DNA from: an uncultured Planctomyces sp.
GTDB lineage: Bacteria > Planctomycetota > Planctomycetia > Planctomycetales > Planctomycetaceae
NCBI GenBank assembly: GCA_937899075.1
Contig: CALDJX010000608.1
Span: 1-64,000 of the forward strand
Direction of reading: 5' to 3'
Length of the DNA: 64,000 nucleotides
Shown piece by piece: positions 1-10,030 of the stretch (the first letter of the stretch is position 1; each line of letters begins with the position of its first letter). The position numbers and the translations under genes were made by a program. The notes beneath the pieces were generated by a model that saw only the letters and a list, made by a program, of their open reading frames with translations, searched no databases and had not been told where the DNA came from.

Positions 1-776
1 TGATCAACATCCTGCTTCCGGACGAAGTTCAGGGCGACGTCTTCAAAGCCGATGTTCTGCCGAACCTTCAGCCCGGCAACCTGCTGATGTGCTCACATGG
101 TTTCAACATTCACTTCGGTCAGATCACGCCTCCAGAAGGCGTCGATGCAGCACTCGTCGCTCCGAAAGGACCTGGTCACCTCGTCCGTTCTGAATACGAA
201 AAGGGCGGCGGAGTTCCTTCGCTGATCGCCATGTACCCCGGCTCGTCTGACAGTTCGAAGCAGCTCGCTCTGGCTTATGCCAAGGGCATCGGCGGAACTC
301 GCGGCGGCGTCATCGAAACCACCTTCGCAGAAGAAACCGAAACGGACCTCTTCGGCGAACAGGTTGTTCTCTGCGGCGGCGTGAGTGCTCTGGTGAAGGC
401 CGGATTCGAAACGCTCGTTGAAGCTGGCTACCAGCCGGAAATGGCTTACTTCGAGTGTATGCACGAACTCAAGCTGATCGTCGACCTGTTTTACCAGGGC
501 GGCCTGAACTACATGCGGTACAGCGTTTCGAACACGGCCGAGTACGGCGACTACACCCGCGGCCCGCGCATCGTCGGCCCGGAAGTCAAAGTCGAAATGA
601 AGAAGATTCTGGAAGAAATCCAGAGTGGCGAATTCGCTCGCGACTGGTTGCTGGAAAACAAAGTCAACCAGGCTTCATTCAAAGCGACTCGCCGCCGAGA
701 ACGAACTCACCAGATCGAAGAAGTCGGCGCACAACTTCGCAGCATGATGACCTGGATCGACTCGAAAGAAGTCTGA
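1..776 (+). CDS. ilvC: ketol-acid reductoisomerase, C-terminal part (5' end outside window)
   Basis: Open frame from base 3: [10 protein letters not shown]...[10 protein letters not shown]...[24 protein letters not shown]...[16 protein letters not shown]...[11 protein letters not shown]-like block; typical KARI C-terminal domain. Confidence 0.95.
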   Translation, partial: INILLPDEVQGDVFKADVLPNLQPGNLLMCSHGFNIHFGQITPPEGVDAALVAPKGPGHLVRSEYEKGGGVPSLIAMYPGSSDSSKQLALAYAKGIGGTRGGVIETTFAEETETDLFGEQVVLCGGVSALVKAGFETLVEAGYQPEMAYFECMHELKLIVDLFYQGGLNYMRYSVSNTAEYGDYTRGPRIVGPEVKVEMKKILEEIQSGEFARDWLLENKVNQASFKATRRRERTHQIEEVGAQLRSMMTWIDSKEV

Positions 777-787
777 ACCAGCAACGT

Positions 788-816
788 CGTCATTCCCGCG
801 CAGGCGGGGATCCGGA
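788..816. repeat. dispersed repeat family A (half copy)
   Basis: cgtcattcccgcgcaggcggggatccgg; matches the arm at 13641-13668. Confidence 0.75.
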
Positions 817-829
817 ATTGCTCACAAAA

Positions 830-863
830 GAAAGCTCGCTCCATCCGGAGTGAGCTTTTTTTT
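830..863 (+). terminator. Rho-independent terminator after ilvC
   Basis: aaagctcgctcc-atcc-ggagtgagctttttttt: GC stem followed by a T run. Confidence 0.85.
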
Positions 864-879
864 GTAGGAAACTGCTGCC

Positions 880-1122
880 TCACGATGGCGATGTTGTTTC
901 GACAGCCTTGTCGGCAATTTCTACGTCGTTCGGGATGTAGAGCATGCTGAGCAGGTCGAGGGTTTCTCGAATCGCGTCGGCACAGCCATCGTGGTATCTC
1001 CGACCGCATTCGCTTTCGAAGATGTCTCGGCCGCGATCCACTTCCTGGGCGAAGGCAGCGGCTTCGGATTCGTGTAGTTCTACTTTGGCTGAAAGTCGTT
1101 CTACGAGCTGTGCAAGTTCCAT
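880..1122 (-). CDS. small hypothetical protein (80 aa), second gene after the RHH gene
   Basis: MELAQLVERLSAKVELHESEAAAFAQEVDRGRDIFESECGRRYHDGCADAIRETLDLLSMLY; 61 bp downstream of 1184-1492 on the same strand. Confidence 0.6.
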   Translation of the reverse strand: MELAQLVERLSAKVELHESEAAAFAQEVDRGRDIFESECGRRYHDGCADAIRETLDLLSMLYIPNDVEIADKAVETTSPS

Positions 1123-1183
1123 CTGATTCTCTCCGGTGATCTGGCAGCGAGAGTTGGAACGAGCAAACAGGTCTCGTCGCCAA

Positions 1184-1492
1184 TCAGGCGCTGCGTTTCT
1201 TGGTTGTTGAATCTGCTGCTACGGTGTTGTTGAGTTCTTCGTCCGTCGCCTGCCGAATCTGCTCGATGATGTCTTCAGGCGAGATGATCTTAGGAGCACC
1301 CTGACCCCACGCTGGTGGATTCGAAAGTTCGCCATTGTCGATCAGCATGTGCACGGCGGTGCGGACGAAATCGCTGAAGGATTGTTCGCCCCGAACCTGA
1401 TCAACCCGCTCGACCCAGTCCTGCGGCCAGCGAATTAACTTCGGAACAAGTACGGTTTCTGTGGTCGCGTCGGCTTTCTGGCTTCCTGCCAT
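1184..1492 (-). CDS. ribbon-helix-helix-like DNA-binding protein (102 aa)
   Basis: ETVLVPKLIRWPQDWVERVDQVRGEQSFSDFVRTAVHMLIDNG fits a beta-helix-helix RHH pattern; palindromes upstream. Confidence 0.6.
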   Translation of the reverse strand: MAGSQKADATTETVLVPKLIRWPQDWVERVDQVRGEQSFSDFVRTAVHMLIDNGELSNPPAWGQGAPKIISPEDIIEQIRQATDEELNNTVAADSTTKKRSA

Positions 1493-1517
1493 GACTGCTC
1501 CTTTATCATCCGTGAGT

Positions 1518-1580
1518 GAGATATCTCTTAGATCGGCAGCTGATGAGTGAAAGAGTTATCTCTTTCGAGAGATATCTCTC
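1518..1580. promoter_or_regulatory. putative operator: three GAGATATCTC-type palindromes
   Basis: gagatatctc 1518-1527, gagttatctc 1553-1562, gagagatatctctc 1567-1580, between the divergent genes 1184-1492(-) and 1768(+). Confidence 0.6.
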
Positions 1581-1767
1581 ATTTTTCCCGAAATCGCAGG
1601 AAGCCGTGGCGGATACCGGGATCGATCGCCGCTCCGGCAGGCACCGCTTGCAATGCCCGGATTCTGCACGAAACAATGCGGACTGATCTCAGCGAGTACT
1701 GATCCATGCTGCGTGTCGGGCGTTGCGGAACTCTGCAACTACTGACCTGTGTGCTTAAGAGGCTGTC

Positions 1768-4092
1768 ATGGCGAAACGAATCATCATTCTTCTGTTGGTA
1801 ACTGCCGGTGCCGGTTTCGCGGCGTTGTCCGCAGGGCCCTTGCGTGCTCAGGATGAGGCGGCGGATGCGACTTCAAAAGAAACAGCTGACGCACCGAAAG
1901 ACGTTGCCGAAGAAGAAGCGACCGAGCCCGCAGCAGAGGCAGGAGGGACGGTCGCTCGCTACATCACCGTCACGAATCCGGCGGGAGAGCTCGTCTTTTC
2001 AAGAATCAGAAACGCGCTGGTCGAACTTCAGCATCAGGCGGACGAGGAAGATCAGGACACGATTCTGATTCTCGAAATCGAACGCGGGTCAAGCACGTTC
2101 GGGCAGGTCAGTGATCTGGCGAAAGAGCTGACGTCTGCGAAGTATTCGCGAGTGCGCACGATCGCCTGGATCCCCAAAGGCGAATCAGACAAACCGCTGA
2201 CAGGCTACACGGCAATCATTCCTCTCGCCTGTCGCGAAATCGTCATGCACCCCGACGCCGAAATCGGTGACATCGGCCGCGGGACGGCTCTGGACGACGA
2301 CGAGCAACTTTCGATCATCAATCTTGTCGAGAAACGATACAACACCAAGGTCAATGGAGCGTTGGCTGCCGGCTTCGTCGAACCTTCCCGGACGGTGCTC
2401 AAGATCAAAGTTATCTCGGGCGAAGGAGCCAATCGCGTTACCGAAACTCGAGTGGTCACCAGCGAAGAAATGCAGCGACTGCAGGAGACGGACGTCGCCA
2501 TTCCCGATGTCATCACGATCAAAGAGAAAGGCGATGTGCTGTTGCTTTCGGGCAAGCGTGCGAGGCAACTCGACGTCCTGGTCATGCAGACTGCCGAGGA
2601 CCGCGTCGATCTGGCGGACCTCTACGAGTTCGACCGCCGATACCTGCGCGAGAGCATTGCCAGTGGCAAGCCACCGCGGGCAAGGATCATCAGGATCGAC
2701 GGAGTCATCGATCCAATTCTCCATGAGTATGTCGAAAGAGAAATCCGTCGAGCAGTCGCCGAAGATGCAAACCTGATCATCTTCCAGATCGAATCGCCGG
2801 GCGGATACCTGCTCGACAGCGAACAACTGGCCGATCGAATTTCGCAACTCGACGGTAAGAAGCATCGCACCGTGGCGTACATCCCCGAGTACGCATACAG
2901 CGGGGCCGCGATCATTGCGATGGGCTGCGACGATATTTACATGCACCCCGACGCAAAGATCGGCGACGCCGCGCCAATCGAAGTCCGACTAGGTGAACAG
3001 TTCGAACGTGCTCCGGAAAAAGTCCTCAGCCCACTGCGAGAGACTCTGAAAGTTCTTGGCGAGCGAAAAGGTCGCCCGCCTGCACTGCTCGAAGCGATGG
3101 CCGACAAAGACCTCCGAGTTTACGAAGTCACTCACAGCCAGACCGGTCGCAAGTCGTACGCTTCAGCGGCGGAAATTGAAGCCTCAGGCGGCGAGTGGAT
3201 CAAAGGTCCGCTGGTGGCCGAGTCTCGCGAAGACAACCTCCTGACCGTAACCGGCCGACGAGCGCACGACCTGAAACTGGCCAACGAGCCGGTTCACGAC
3301 ATGGGTGAACTGAAGCAGCGACTCGGAATTCCAGCAGGGGCCGTCGTGCCAGCTTCGAAACAAACGTGGGTCGATACGATGATCGCGATTCTGAAATCGC
3401 CTGGAGTCACGTTTCTGTTGTTCATGGTCGGGCTGATTTGTATCTACCTTGAGGTCTACACGGTCAGCGGCTTCTTCGGAATTGGCGGCGCGTTGTGCTT
3501 TGCCATCTTCTTCTGGAGCCGATTTCTGGGCGGCACAGCCGGCTGGCTGGAAGTGACTTTGTTTATCTTCGGCATCGCGCTCATCGCGATGGAGATCTTC
3601 GTCATCCCTGGATTCGGCGTGTTTGGACTTTCCGGCGGGCTGGCCGTGATCGCGTCGTTGATTCTCGCCAGTCAGACATTCGTCATCCCATCGACCAGCG
3701 CAGAATTCGACCAGTTCAGTTGGACGATCGGAACGCTCAGCAGTTCCGTTGTGGCGGTGGTCGTGGTCGGCGCGGTGATCAGTCACTTCATGCCCAGAAT
3801 TCCGGGTTTGCGGGGCTTCGTGCTTGCAGCACCCGGCACTGTTGACGATGGTGGCCCGCTGCTCAATCCCGACTTAACGGGTGATCCTTCACAAACGCTG
3901 CAAATCGGCGAGGACACAGGTTTGCTCAGCCAGGTTGGGACGACGTTCTCGACGCTGCGGCCGTCCGGCAAGGCTCACATCAATGGCAAACTGGTCGACG
4001 TTGTCAGCGATGGAGGCTTCATCGATCCGGGTACACAGATCGAAGTCATCGAAGTTGCCGGCAACCGGGTCGTCGTCCGAGCGATCACCTAA
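1768..4092 (+). CDS. NfeD-family membrane protein with ClpP/SppA-like serine protease domains (774 aa)
   Basis: Signal peptide; ESPGGYLLD...YAYSGAAIIAMGCDDIYMHPDAKIGDAAP; TM block; C-terminal OB-fold VGTTFSTLRPSGKAHINGKLVDVVSDGGFIDPGTQIEVIEVAGNRVVVR. Confidence 0.9.
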   Translation: MAKRIIILLLVTAGAGFAALSAGPLRAQDEAADATSKETADAPKDVAEEEATEPAAEAGGTVARYITVTNPAGELVFSRIRNALVELQHQADEEDQDTILILEIERGSSTFGQVSDLAKELTSAKYSRVRTIAWIPKGESDKPLTGYTAIIPLACREIVMHPDAEIGDIGRGTALDDDEQLSIINLVEKRYNTKVNGALAAGFVEPSRTVLKIKVISGEGANRVTETRVVTSEEMQRLQETDVAIPDVITIKEKGDVLLLSGKRARQLDVLVMQTAEDRVDLADLYEFDRRYLRESIASGKPPRARIIRIDGVIDPILHEYVEREIRRAVAEDANLIIFQIESPGGYLLDSEQLADRISQLDGKKHRTVAYIPEYAYSGAAIIAMGCDDIYMHPDAKIGDAAPIEVRLGEQFERAPEKVLSPLRETLKVLGERKGRPPALLEAMADKDLRVYEVTHSQTGRKSYASAAEIEASGGEWIKGPLVAESREDNLLTVTGRRAHDLKLANEPVHDMGELKQRLGIPAGAVVPASKQTWVDTMIAILKSPGVTFLLFMVGLICIYLEVYTVSGFFGIGGALCFAIFFWSRFLGGTAGWLEVTLFIFGIALIAMEIFVIPGFGVFGLSGGLAVIASLILASQTFVIPSTSAEFDQFSWTIGTLSSSVVAVVVVGAVISHFMPRIPGLRGFVLAAPGTVDDGGPLLNPDLTGDPSQTLQIGEDTGLLSQVGTTFSTLRPSGKAHINGKLVDVVSDGGFIDPGTQIEVIEVAGNRVVVRAIT

Positions 4093-4152
4093 TACGCTGT
4101 GACCGGTTCTTTGTGCTGACCATCCCACAAGTGACGAAAGACTAACTCTCTG

Positions 4153-4641
4153 ATGAATCGCTTTCTCTGGACCGTGCTTCGGTTTTCGTTATGTGCCTGG
4201 GTTGGTGCTGCAAGTTTGTTCGTCGTCACGGGAGTTCGTGAAGTCACGATTACCGACTTCGACGCCGCGACGAAGAACGTGCTGGCAGCCACTCGCTTCC
4301 CGGCTTACTACGCGTTCGGCTTCACGCTTGTTGCCGTCGCAGCAGGTTCGGCTCTCGGGCTGATCCTTGCCAACAATGAGATGCGCCGCCGAAAAGTTGT
4401 CGTCCTGACGCTGTCGGTTTTCGCTCTCGTAGTGATGTACCTGGACCATCAGTTTATCTACCAGCCTCTTGAAATCATGATGCTGGAACCGGAAGGCCGT
4501 TTGGATCCAGACTTCTTCACGTATCACCAATGGTCGAAATACATCAACTGCGTATCGGTCGGTGCGTGCCTGATTGCCAGTTTCGTTTCGGCTTGGCCGG
4601 GCCGATCATCGGTAATTGGTAATTCAACATCGGACTCCTGA
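4153..4641 (+). CDS. integral membrane protein, hypothetical (162 aa)
   Basis: Several hydrophobic segments; collinear between the NfeD-family gene and msrA. Confidence 0.7.
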   Translation: MNRFLWTVLRFSLCAWVGAASLFVVTGVREVTITDFDAATKNVLAATRFPAYYAFGFTLVAVAAGSALGLILANNEMRRRKVVVLTLSVFALVVMYLDHQFIYQPLEIMMLEPEGRLDPDFFTYHQWSKYINCVSVGACLIASFVSAWPGRSSVIGNSTSDS

Positions 4642-4652
4642 GAGACACTCAA

Positions 4653-5189
4653 ATGGCGACGTCAGTGGCGACATTCGGATCCGGCTGCTTCTGGTGTACG
4701 GAAGCCGTCTTTCAATACATTCGGGGAGTGGCGAAAGTCGTCTCCGGCTACTCCGGTGGCGAGACGCCGTCGCCCGACTACAAAGCAGTTTGCGCCGGAA
4801 CGACGGGGCATGCCGAGTGCGTGCAGGTGACTTTTGATTCGGACGTCGTTTCTTATCAGGAACTGCTGAACGCCTTTTTCAAGACTCACGATCCGACAAC
4901 GCTGAACCAACAAGGCGCCGACCGAGGAACGCAGTACCGGTCGGTGATCTACTTTCACGACGACACACAGCGAGAACTCGCCGAGGCGTACCGCGACCAA
5001 CTCAACGAAGCCGGCGTGTTCTCATCGCCGATCGTGACAGAGTTGAGCCCCGCTGAAGAATTCTTTCCGGCAGAGGGGTATCACCAGGGCTACTTCGAGC
5101 AGAACTCAGGACAGGCTTACTGTCAGGCAGTCATCGCGCCGAAGCTGGCGAAGTTCCAGAAAGAGTTGCCGGACCTGCTGAAGCGGTGA
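4653..5189 (+). CDS. msrA: peptide-methionine (S)-S-oxide reductase
   Basis: ATFGSGCFWCTEAVFQYIRGVAKVVSGYSGG; GTQYRSVIYFHDD; EGYHQGYFEQN. Confidence 0.97.
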   Translation: MATSVATFGSGCFWCTEAVFQYIRGVAKVVSGYSGGETPSPDYKAVCAGTTGHAECVQVTFDSDVVSYQELLNAFFKTHDPTTLNQQGADRGTQYRSVIYFHDDTQRELAEAYRDQLNEAGVFSSPIVTELSPAEEFFPAEGYHQGYFEQNSGQAYCQAVIAPKLAKFQKELPDLLKR

Positions 5190-5198
5190 GCTCCTGGT

Positions 5199-5226
5199 GG
5201 TATGCCGGCGCTGCGCTTGTCTACGC
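5199..5226. repeat. dispersed repeat family B
   Basis: ggtatgccggcgctgcgcttgtctacgc; reverse complement of 16679-16707 except for a short indel. Confidence 0.75.
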
Positions 5227-5258
5227 TTCGTGAATTTTCATCATGCAGAAATTGGACG

Positions 5259-6314
5259 TCATCGTTCCCGCCAGAGCGTCGAGTCCGGGATGCCGAGCTG
5301 CTTTTGACACTCCGCGATCTCTTTGCGAAATCGTTTCGCATCCTGAGGGTAACCCTTCGTCGGCTTGATGTCTGGAAGGTGTTGCTTCCAGAAGTCGTTG
5401 AACAATTCCATCGACAGCTCGCGGACGTACTTACAAACCATCGAGGCGACTGCCACAGGAAAGTGCTCTTCAGCTTTCGTCTGAAAGTGGATCTCTGACG
5501 TGCCGACCCGATAGCTGCTTTTTTGCCGGCCTTCCTGAAGACGGAAGATCATCTGCCCGTCGAGTTGCTCGTCAATCAGCTCATCGTACCGGCTGCGGCC
5601 GCCGTGTTTGTCCCCGATGATCAACGCTGGCTCTTCCGAATCGGGTTCCCAGACGCTGCGCAACAGCCTGAGCGTGAAGCGGGACAAGGACGCTCCTTTG
5701 CTCTGGTAAAAGTCAGACACTGAGTTGAACCTCTCCGTCAGCACGATGTCGCTGCTGATTCCGACAAGTTGAATCCCTGCGCCGTCGCAAGCTGATTTCA
5801 GTCGACCACTGAGAAGTTCGATTTCGCTTTGCTCATTGGAGACGGGCAGCGCCAGATCGCTTTCGAGGAACCAGGGTTCGACATCGAGAAACGACGAAGC
5901 CATCGTCGAGTCGGCAGTGTTGATTGCAGGCTGAGAATCCTTAACGGGCTTCGCTGGCGGCCTCTGCACCAACTCGGGGAAGTCGCCGGACGGCGACCGC
6001 GCGAAGTCAGAAGTCATCAGCCATTCGCAAAGATTCCGGAATGACGACGCATCGTTCGACGTCAGACCAAAGAGCGTTTGAATCGACCGCTCAAGTGGCT
6101 GAATGCCTCGCGACGGTGAGTAGACCTCTTTCGAATCCGCAACGTGAATTCTGCCAGCGTCTTTGGTGGCAGACTGGCTGACGACAGTTTCGAGCGACTT
6201 CCAGAAATCGGTCGTTCTCGGATCGCCCGGCACTTGCCACACGGTTGCCGTGATCACGAGTGGGCCGAGATTCGGACCATACCCCGCTTCGTCCATCCCA
6301 ATGACGATTCCCAA
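5259..6314 (-). CDS. RNase H2/H3-like protein, divergent (351 aa)
   Basis: MGIVIGMDEAGYGPNLGPLVITATVW; HVADSKEVYSP; ALIIGDKHGGR; FPVAVASMVCKYVREL; KGYPQDAKRF follow the order of type 2 RNase H motifs. Confidence 0.75.
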   Translation of the reverse strand: MGIVIGMDEAGYGPNLGPLVITATVWQVPGDPRTTDFWKSLETVVSQSATKDAGRIHVADSKEVYSPSRGIQPLERSIQTLFGLTSNDASSFRNLCEWLMTSDFARSPSGDFPELVQRPPAKPVKDSQPAINTADSTMASSFLDVEPWFLESDLALPVSNEQSEIELLSGRLKSACDGAGIQLVGISSDIVLTERFNSVSDFYQSKGASLSRFTLRLLRSVWEPDSEEPALIIGDKHGGRSRYDELIDEQLDGQMIFRLQEGRQKSSYRVGTSEIHFQTKAEEHFPVAVASMVCKYVRELSMELFNDFWKQHLPDIKPTKGYPQDAKRFRKEIAECQKQLGIPDSTLWRER

Positions 6315-6343
6315 TTGACAGCCTTCCTTTGGCAGCGGGTTCG

Positions 6344-7372
<1,029 letters not shown>

Positions 7373-7819
7373 CCAAACTCTCCGTACTGGCGACCCGTGA
7401 AGACGTGGACAGGGTACAGCAGATTTCACAATGAATCACCCCAGGTTCGCTGATTCGGCCCGATTCCATAGGGTGTTTCCAGTCTGTGATAAACCACTCA
7501 TCAGTTGTTCGAGAAGACTGTCTCAAAGTTGCTGACAGCCGCCTTCGTCGATTTTTCTCGATAGCTGAAATTGCTCTTCAAGGGCTGTTGCGAGGGTGCT
7601 CAACGAAATCGCACACACACAATCGTCACGATTTGTCTGTTTTTTGTCAGTCGATCGTGAAAAATCGGCAGTCGAATCGCGAGAACCGACCCATGCTGAT
7701 TCAGGCTGCGTCGTCGCACTCCCTGCGCCGTTTGGTTGGCGTTATAGCGTTGCGTTCGTATGTCACGAGTGCCATTCTGATTACGCCCACACGTCATCGT
7801 CGTATCAGGGAGAGTCTCC

Positions 7820-10027
7820 ATGAGACCCGCCTGCCCCAATGTTATCACCCTGAATCATTACGTCTCCGGAGCTTTGGCAGAGTCCAAAGCCGAAGAGATT
7901 GCTGAGCATCTCGCAGCCTGCGACCACTGCCAGCAGCGTTCTGATGAGATGGCCAGCGAAACTGACAGTCTCATTGGAGCCGTCCGCCGAGGTGCCGTCG
8001 CTGCTTCCGGGAATGACGAACCGCAACTCGCGCGGCTGATTACAGAAGCTCTTCATGCCGGGTCGCATTCGGGTGCTGACCTTTCCGACATGTCGCCGGA
8101 CGATTCACCGCTCCCATCCAAACCGAAGCGAAAGGATCTCGAATCCTTCATCGACGGTCTCCGCAAAAGTGGTCTGATCGATGAAAAAGAGCTGCACCGG
8201 CTCGTCGTGAACAGCGAGGCGGACGATGCCGACTCGTTCGCGAAAGAGCTGGTCGAACACGACACCCTGACGGCGTACCAGGCGCGGGCCTTGTCGCGCG
8301 GCCGCTGGAAGGGGCTGGTCCTGGGCAACTATGTCATCGTCGAAAAGCTCGGCAAGGGTGGCATGGGGCAGGTCTACAAAGCTCGCCATGACCGCATGGG
8401 CAGAACGGTTTGTCTGAAAGTCCTGCGTTCGGTCGGGCGGCGTTCGCCGGAAGTGGTCGAGAGATTTCGGCGGGAAATAAAGACGCACTCGGCACTCAGC
8501 CATCCCAACTTTGTCGTCGCTCACGATGCCGACGAAGCGGAGGGCATTCAGTTTCTGGTCATGGAGTTCATCGATGGCCGCGACCTTTCTCGCCGAGTCA
8601 AAGATGACGGTCCATCACCGATCGGCGAAGCGATGCAGATTCTGCGTCAGACAGCTTCGGCGCTGGAGTATGCCCATGACCAGGGCGTGACTCATCGAGA
8701 TATCAAGCCGCACAATCTGATGGTTGCCGAATTCGGCGACGATGCCGGCCAGGTCAAGGTTCTGGACATGGGGCTCGCCCGGTTCGAACCGTTGCTCGAC
8801 GGCCCGACCGACTCAACCACGCGAGCTTCCATGACTGCCAGCGGCGTGATCATGGGCACCGTCGACTACATGTCTCCCGAGCAGGCACTCAACAGTAAAA
8901 ACGCGGACGCCCGGTCGGACATCTACAGTCTCGGTTGCACGATGTACTTCCTGCTGACCGGCACGACGATGTTTGCCGGCGAGACTTTGATGGAAAAGAT
9001 CATCGCGCATCGAGAGCAACCGCTGCCCCGACTGCGCGACCTGGTTCCGGAAGCGTCAGCAGGACTCGACGCAGTGTTCCAGAAGATGGTCGCCAGAAAT
9101 CCGGACGACCGCTATCAGACCATGAGACAACTGGGAGAAGACCTCGATGCATGCATCGCCGGTCGTCGACCTTCCGCTCTGGCCGCGCCGTGGTCTGACC
9201 TTGTCGAGCGACTGAGAGCAAAGCCGGCCTTGGTCTCGATTCCGGCCGCTGCCGTTCTGCTGGCTGGACTCGCTGTCCACGCCGCAGTGAGAACCGGTCC
9301 TGCGAAACCCGTCGAAGAAGACTTCGCTGCCGAAACAGAGTCTGCGAGCGAGAAATCCACGAAGAGCTTCATCGGGGCGATCGGCGCAATTCCGGCAGCC
9401 TTGTCAGAAGAAACGAACGGCTCTGATGCAAAACGAGGCTCCAATGCAAAGACCGAGTACCGTTCAGACGAGCAAACAATCAGACGCAAGGCTCTACCGA
9501 AGAAAGCGCTGGTCGTGCTTGCTGACAAGAGCTACGACCAGAACGAACTCGACGTCACGCTCGAACAACTTAAAAAGCAGGGCTTCGCCCCGGTCATTAC
9601 TTCGGATCGCAAAGGCAAACTGCATTCGCGCTACAGCGAGTCTGGCAACAACGGGCACGTCGACATCAAGCAGACCCTCGCCGAAGTCAGTGCTCAGGAA
9701 TACTTCTCGGTCGTGCTGATGACTGGCGAGGCGTCGAGCAAGTTCAAAGGCAAGACACCGGCCGGACGGCAAGTGCAACAGCAACTTCGGAAGACACTGA
9801 AAATGCACGGGGCGATTGTCGGCATGGGAGCTGCCCAGGCGATCGTCACCGACGAGTCAATCAGCGGACCGATTCACTACGAATATTGTGACGGGCTGTG
9901 CATCGGCGACCCCAAAAAAGGCCCCGGTACGGTGATCAAAGTGGCCGAGTCCAAATACATTCCCAAGATGGCCTGGCAGCTCAACGCCCGCTTCGAAGAA
10001 GCTCGAAAGAAACTCAGCAGCAAGTGA
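7820..10027 (+). CDS. zinc-finger/Ser-Thr protein kinase/TM/DJ-1-PfpI-like fusion (735 aa)
   Basis: HLAACDHC zf; LGKGGMGQVYKARH, VTHRDIKPHNLMV, VLDMGLARF; TM near aa 480; C-term KALVVLADKSYDQNELDVTLEQLKKQGFAPVITS...GAIVGMGAAQAIV. Confidence 0.9.
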   Translation: MRPACPNVITLNHYVSGALAESKAEEIAEHLAACDHCQQRSDEMASETDSLIGAVRRGAVAASGNDEPQLARLITEALHAGSHSGADLSDMSPDDSPLPSKPKRKDLESFIDGLRKSGLIDEKELHRLVVNSEADDADSFAKELVEHDTLTAYQARALSRGRWKGLVLGNYVIVEKLGKGGMGQVYKARHDRMGRTVCLKVLRSVGRRSPEVVERFRREIKTHSALSHPNFVVAHDADEAEGIQFLVMEFIDGRDLSRRVKDDGPSPIGEAMQILRQTASALEYAHDQGVTHRDIKPHNLMVAEFGDDAGQVKVLDMGLARFEPLLDGPTDSTTRASMTASGVIMGTVDYMSPEQALNSKNADARSDIYSLGCTMYFLLTGTTMFAGETLMEKIIAHREQPLPRLRDLVPEASAGLDAVFQKMVARNPDDRYQTMRQLGEDLDACIAGRRPSALAAPWSDLVERLRAKPALVSIPAAAVLLAGLAVHAAVRTGPAKPVEEDFAAETESASEKSTKSFIGAIGAIPAALSEETNGSDAKRGSNAKTEYRSDEQTIRRKALPKKALVVLADKSYDQNELDVTLEQLKKQGFAPVITSDRKGKLHSRYSESGNNGHVDIKQTLAEVSAQEYFSVVLMTGEASSKFKGKTPAGRQVQQQLRKTLKMHGAIVGMGAAQAIVTDESISGPIHYEYCDGLCIGDPKKGPGTVIKVAESKYIPKMAWQLNARFEEARKKLSSK

Positions 10028-10030
10028 CGA

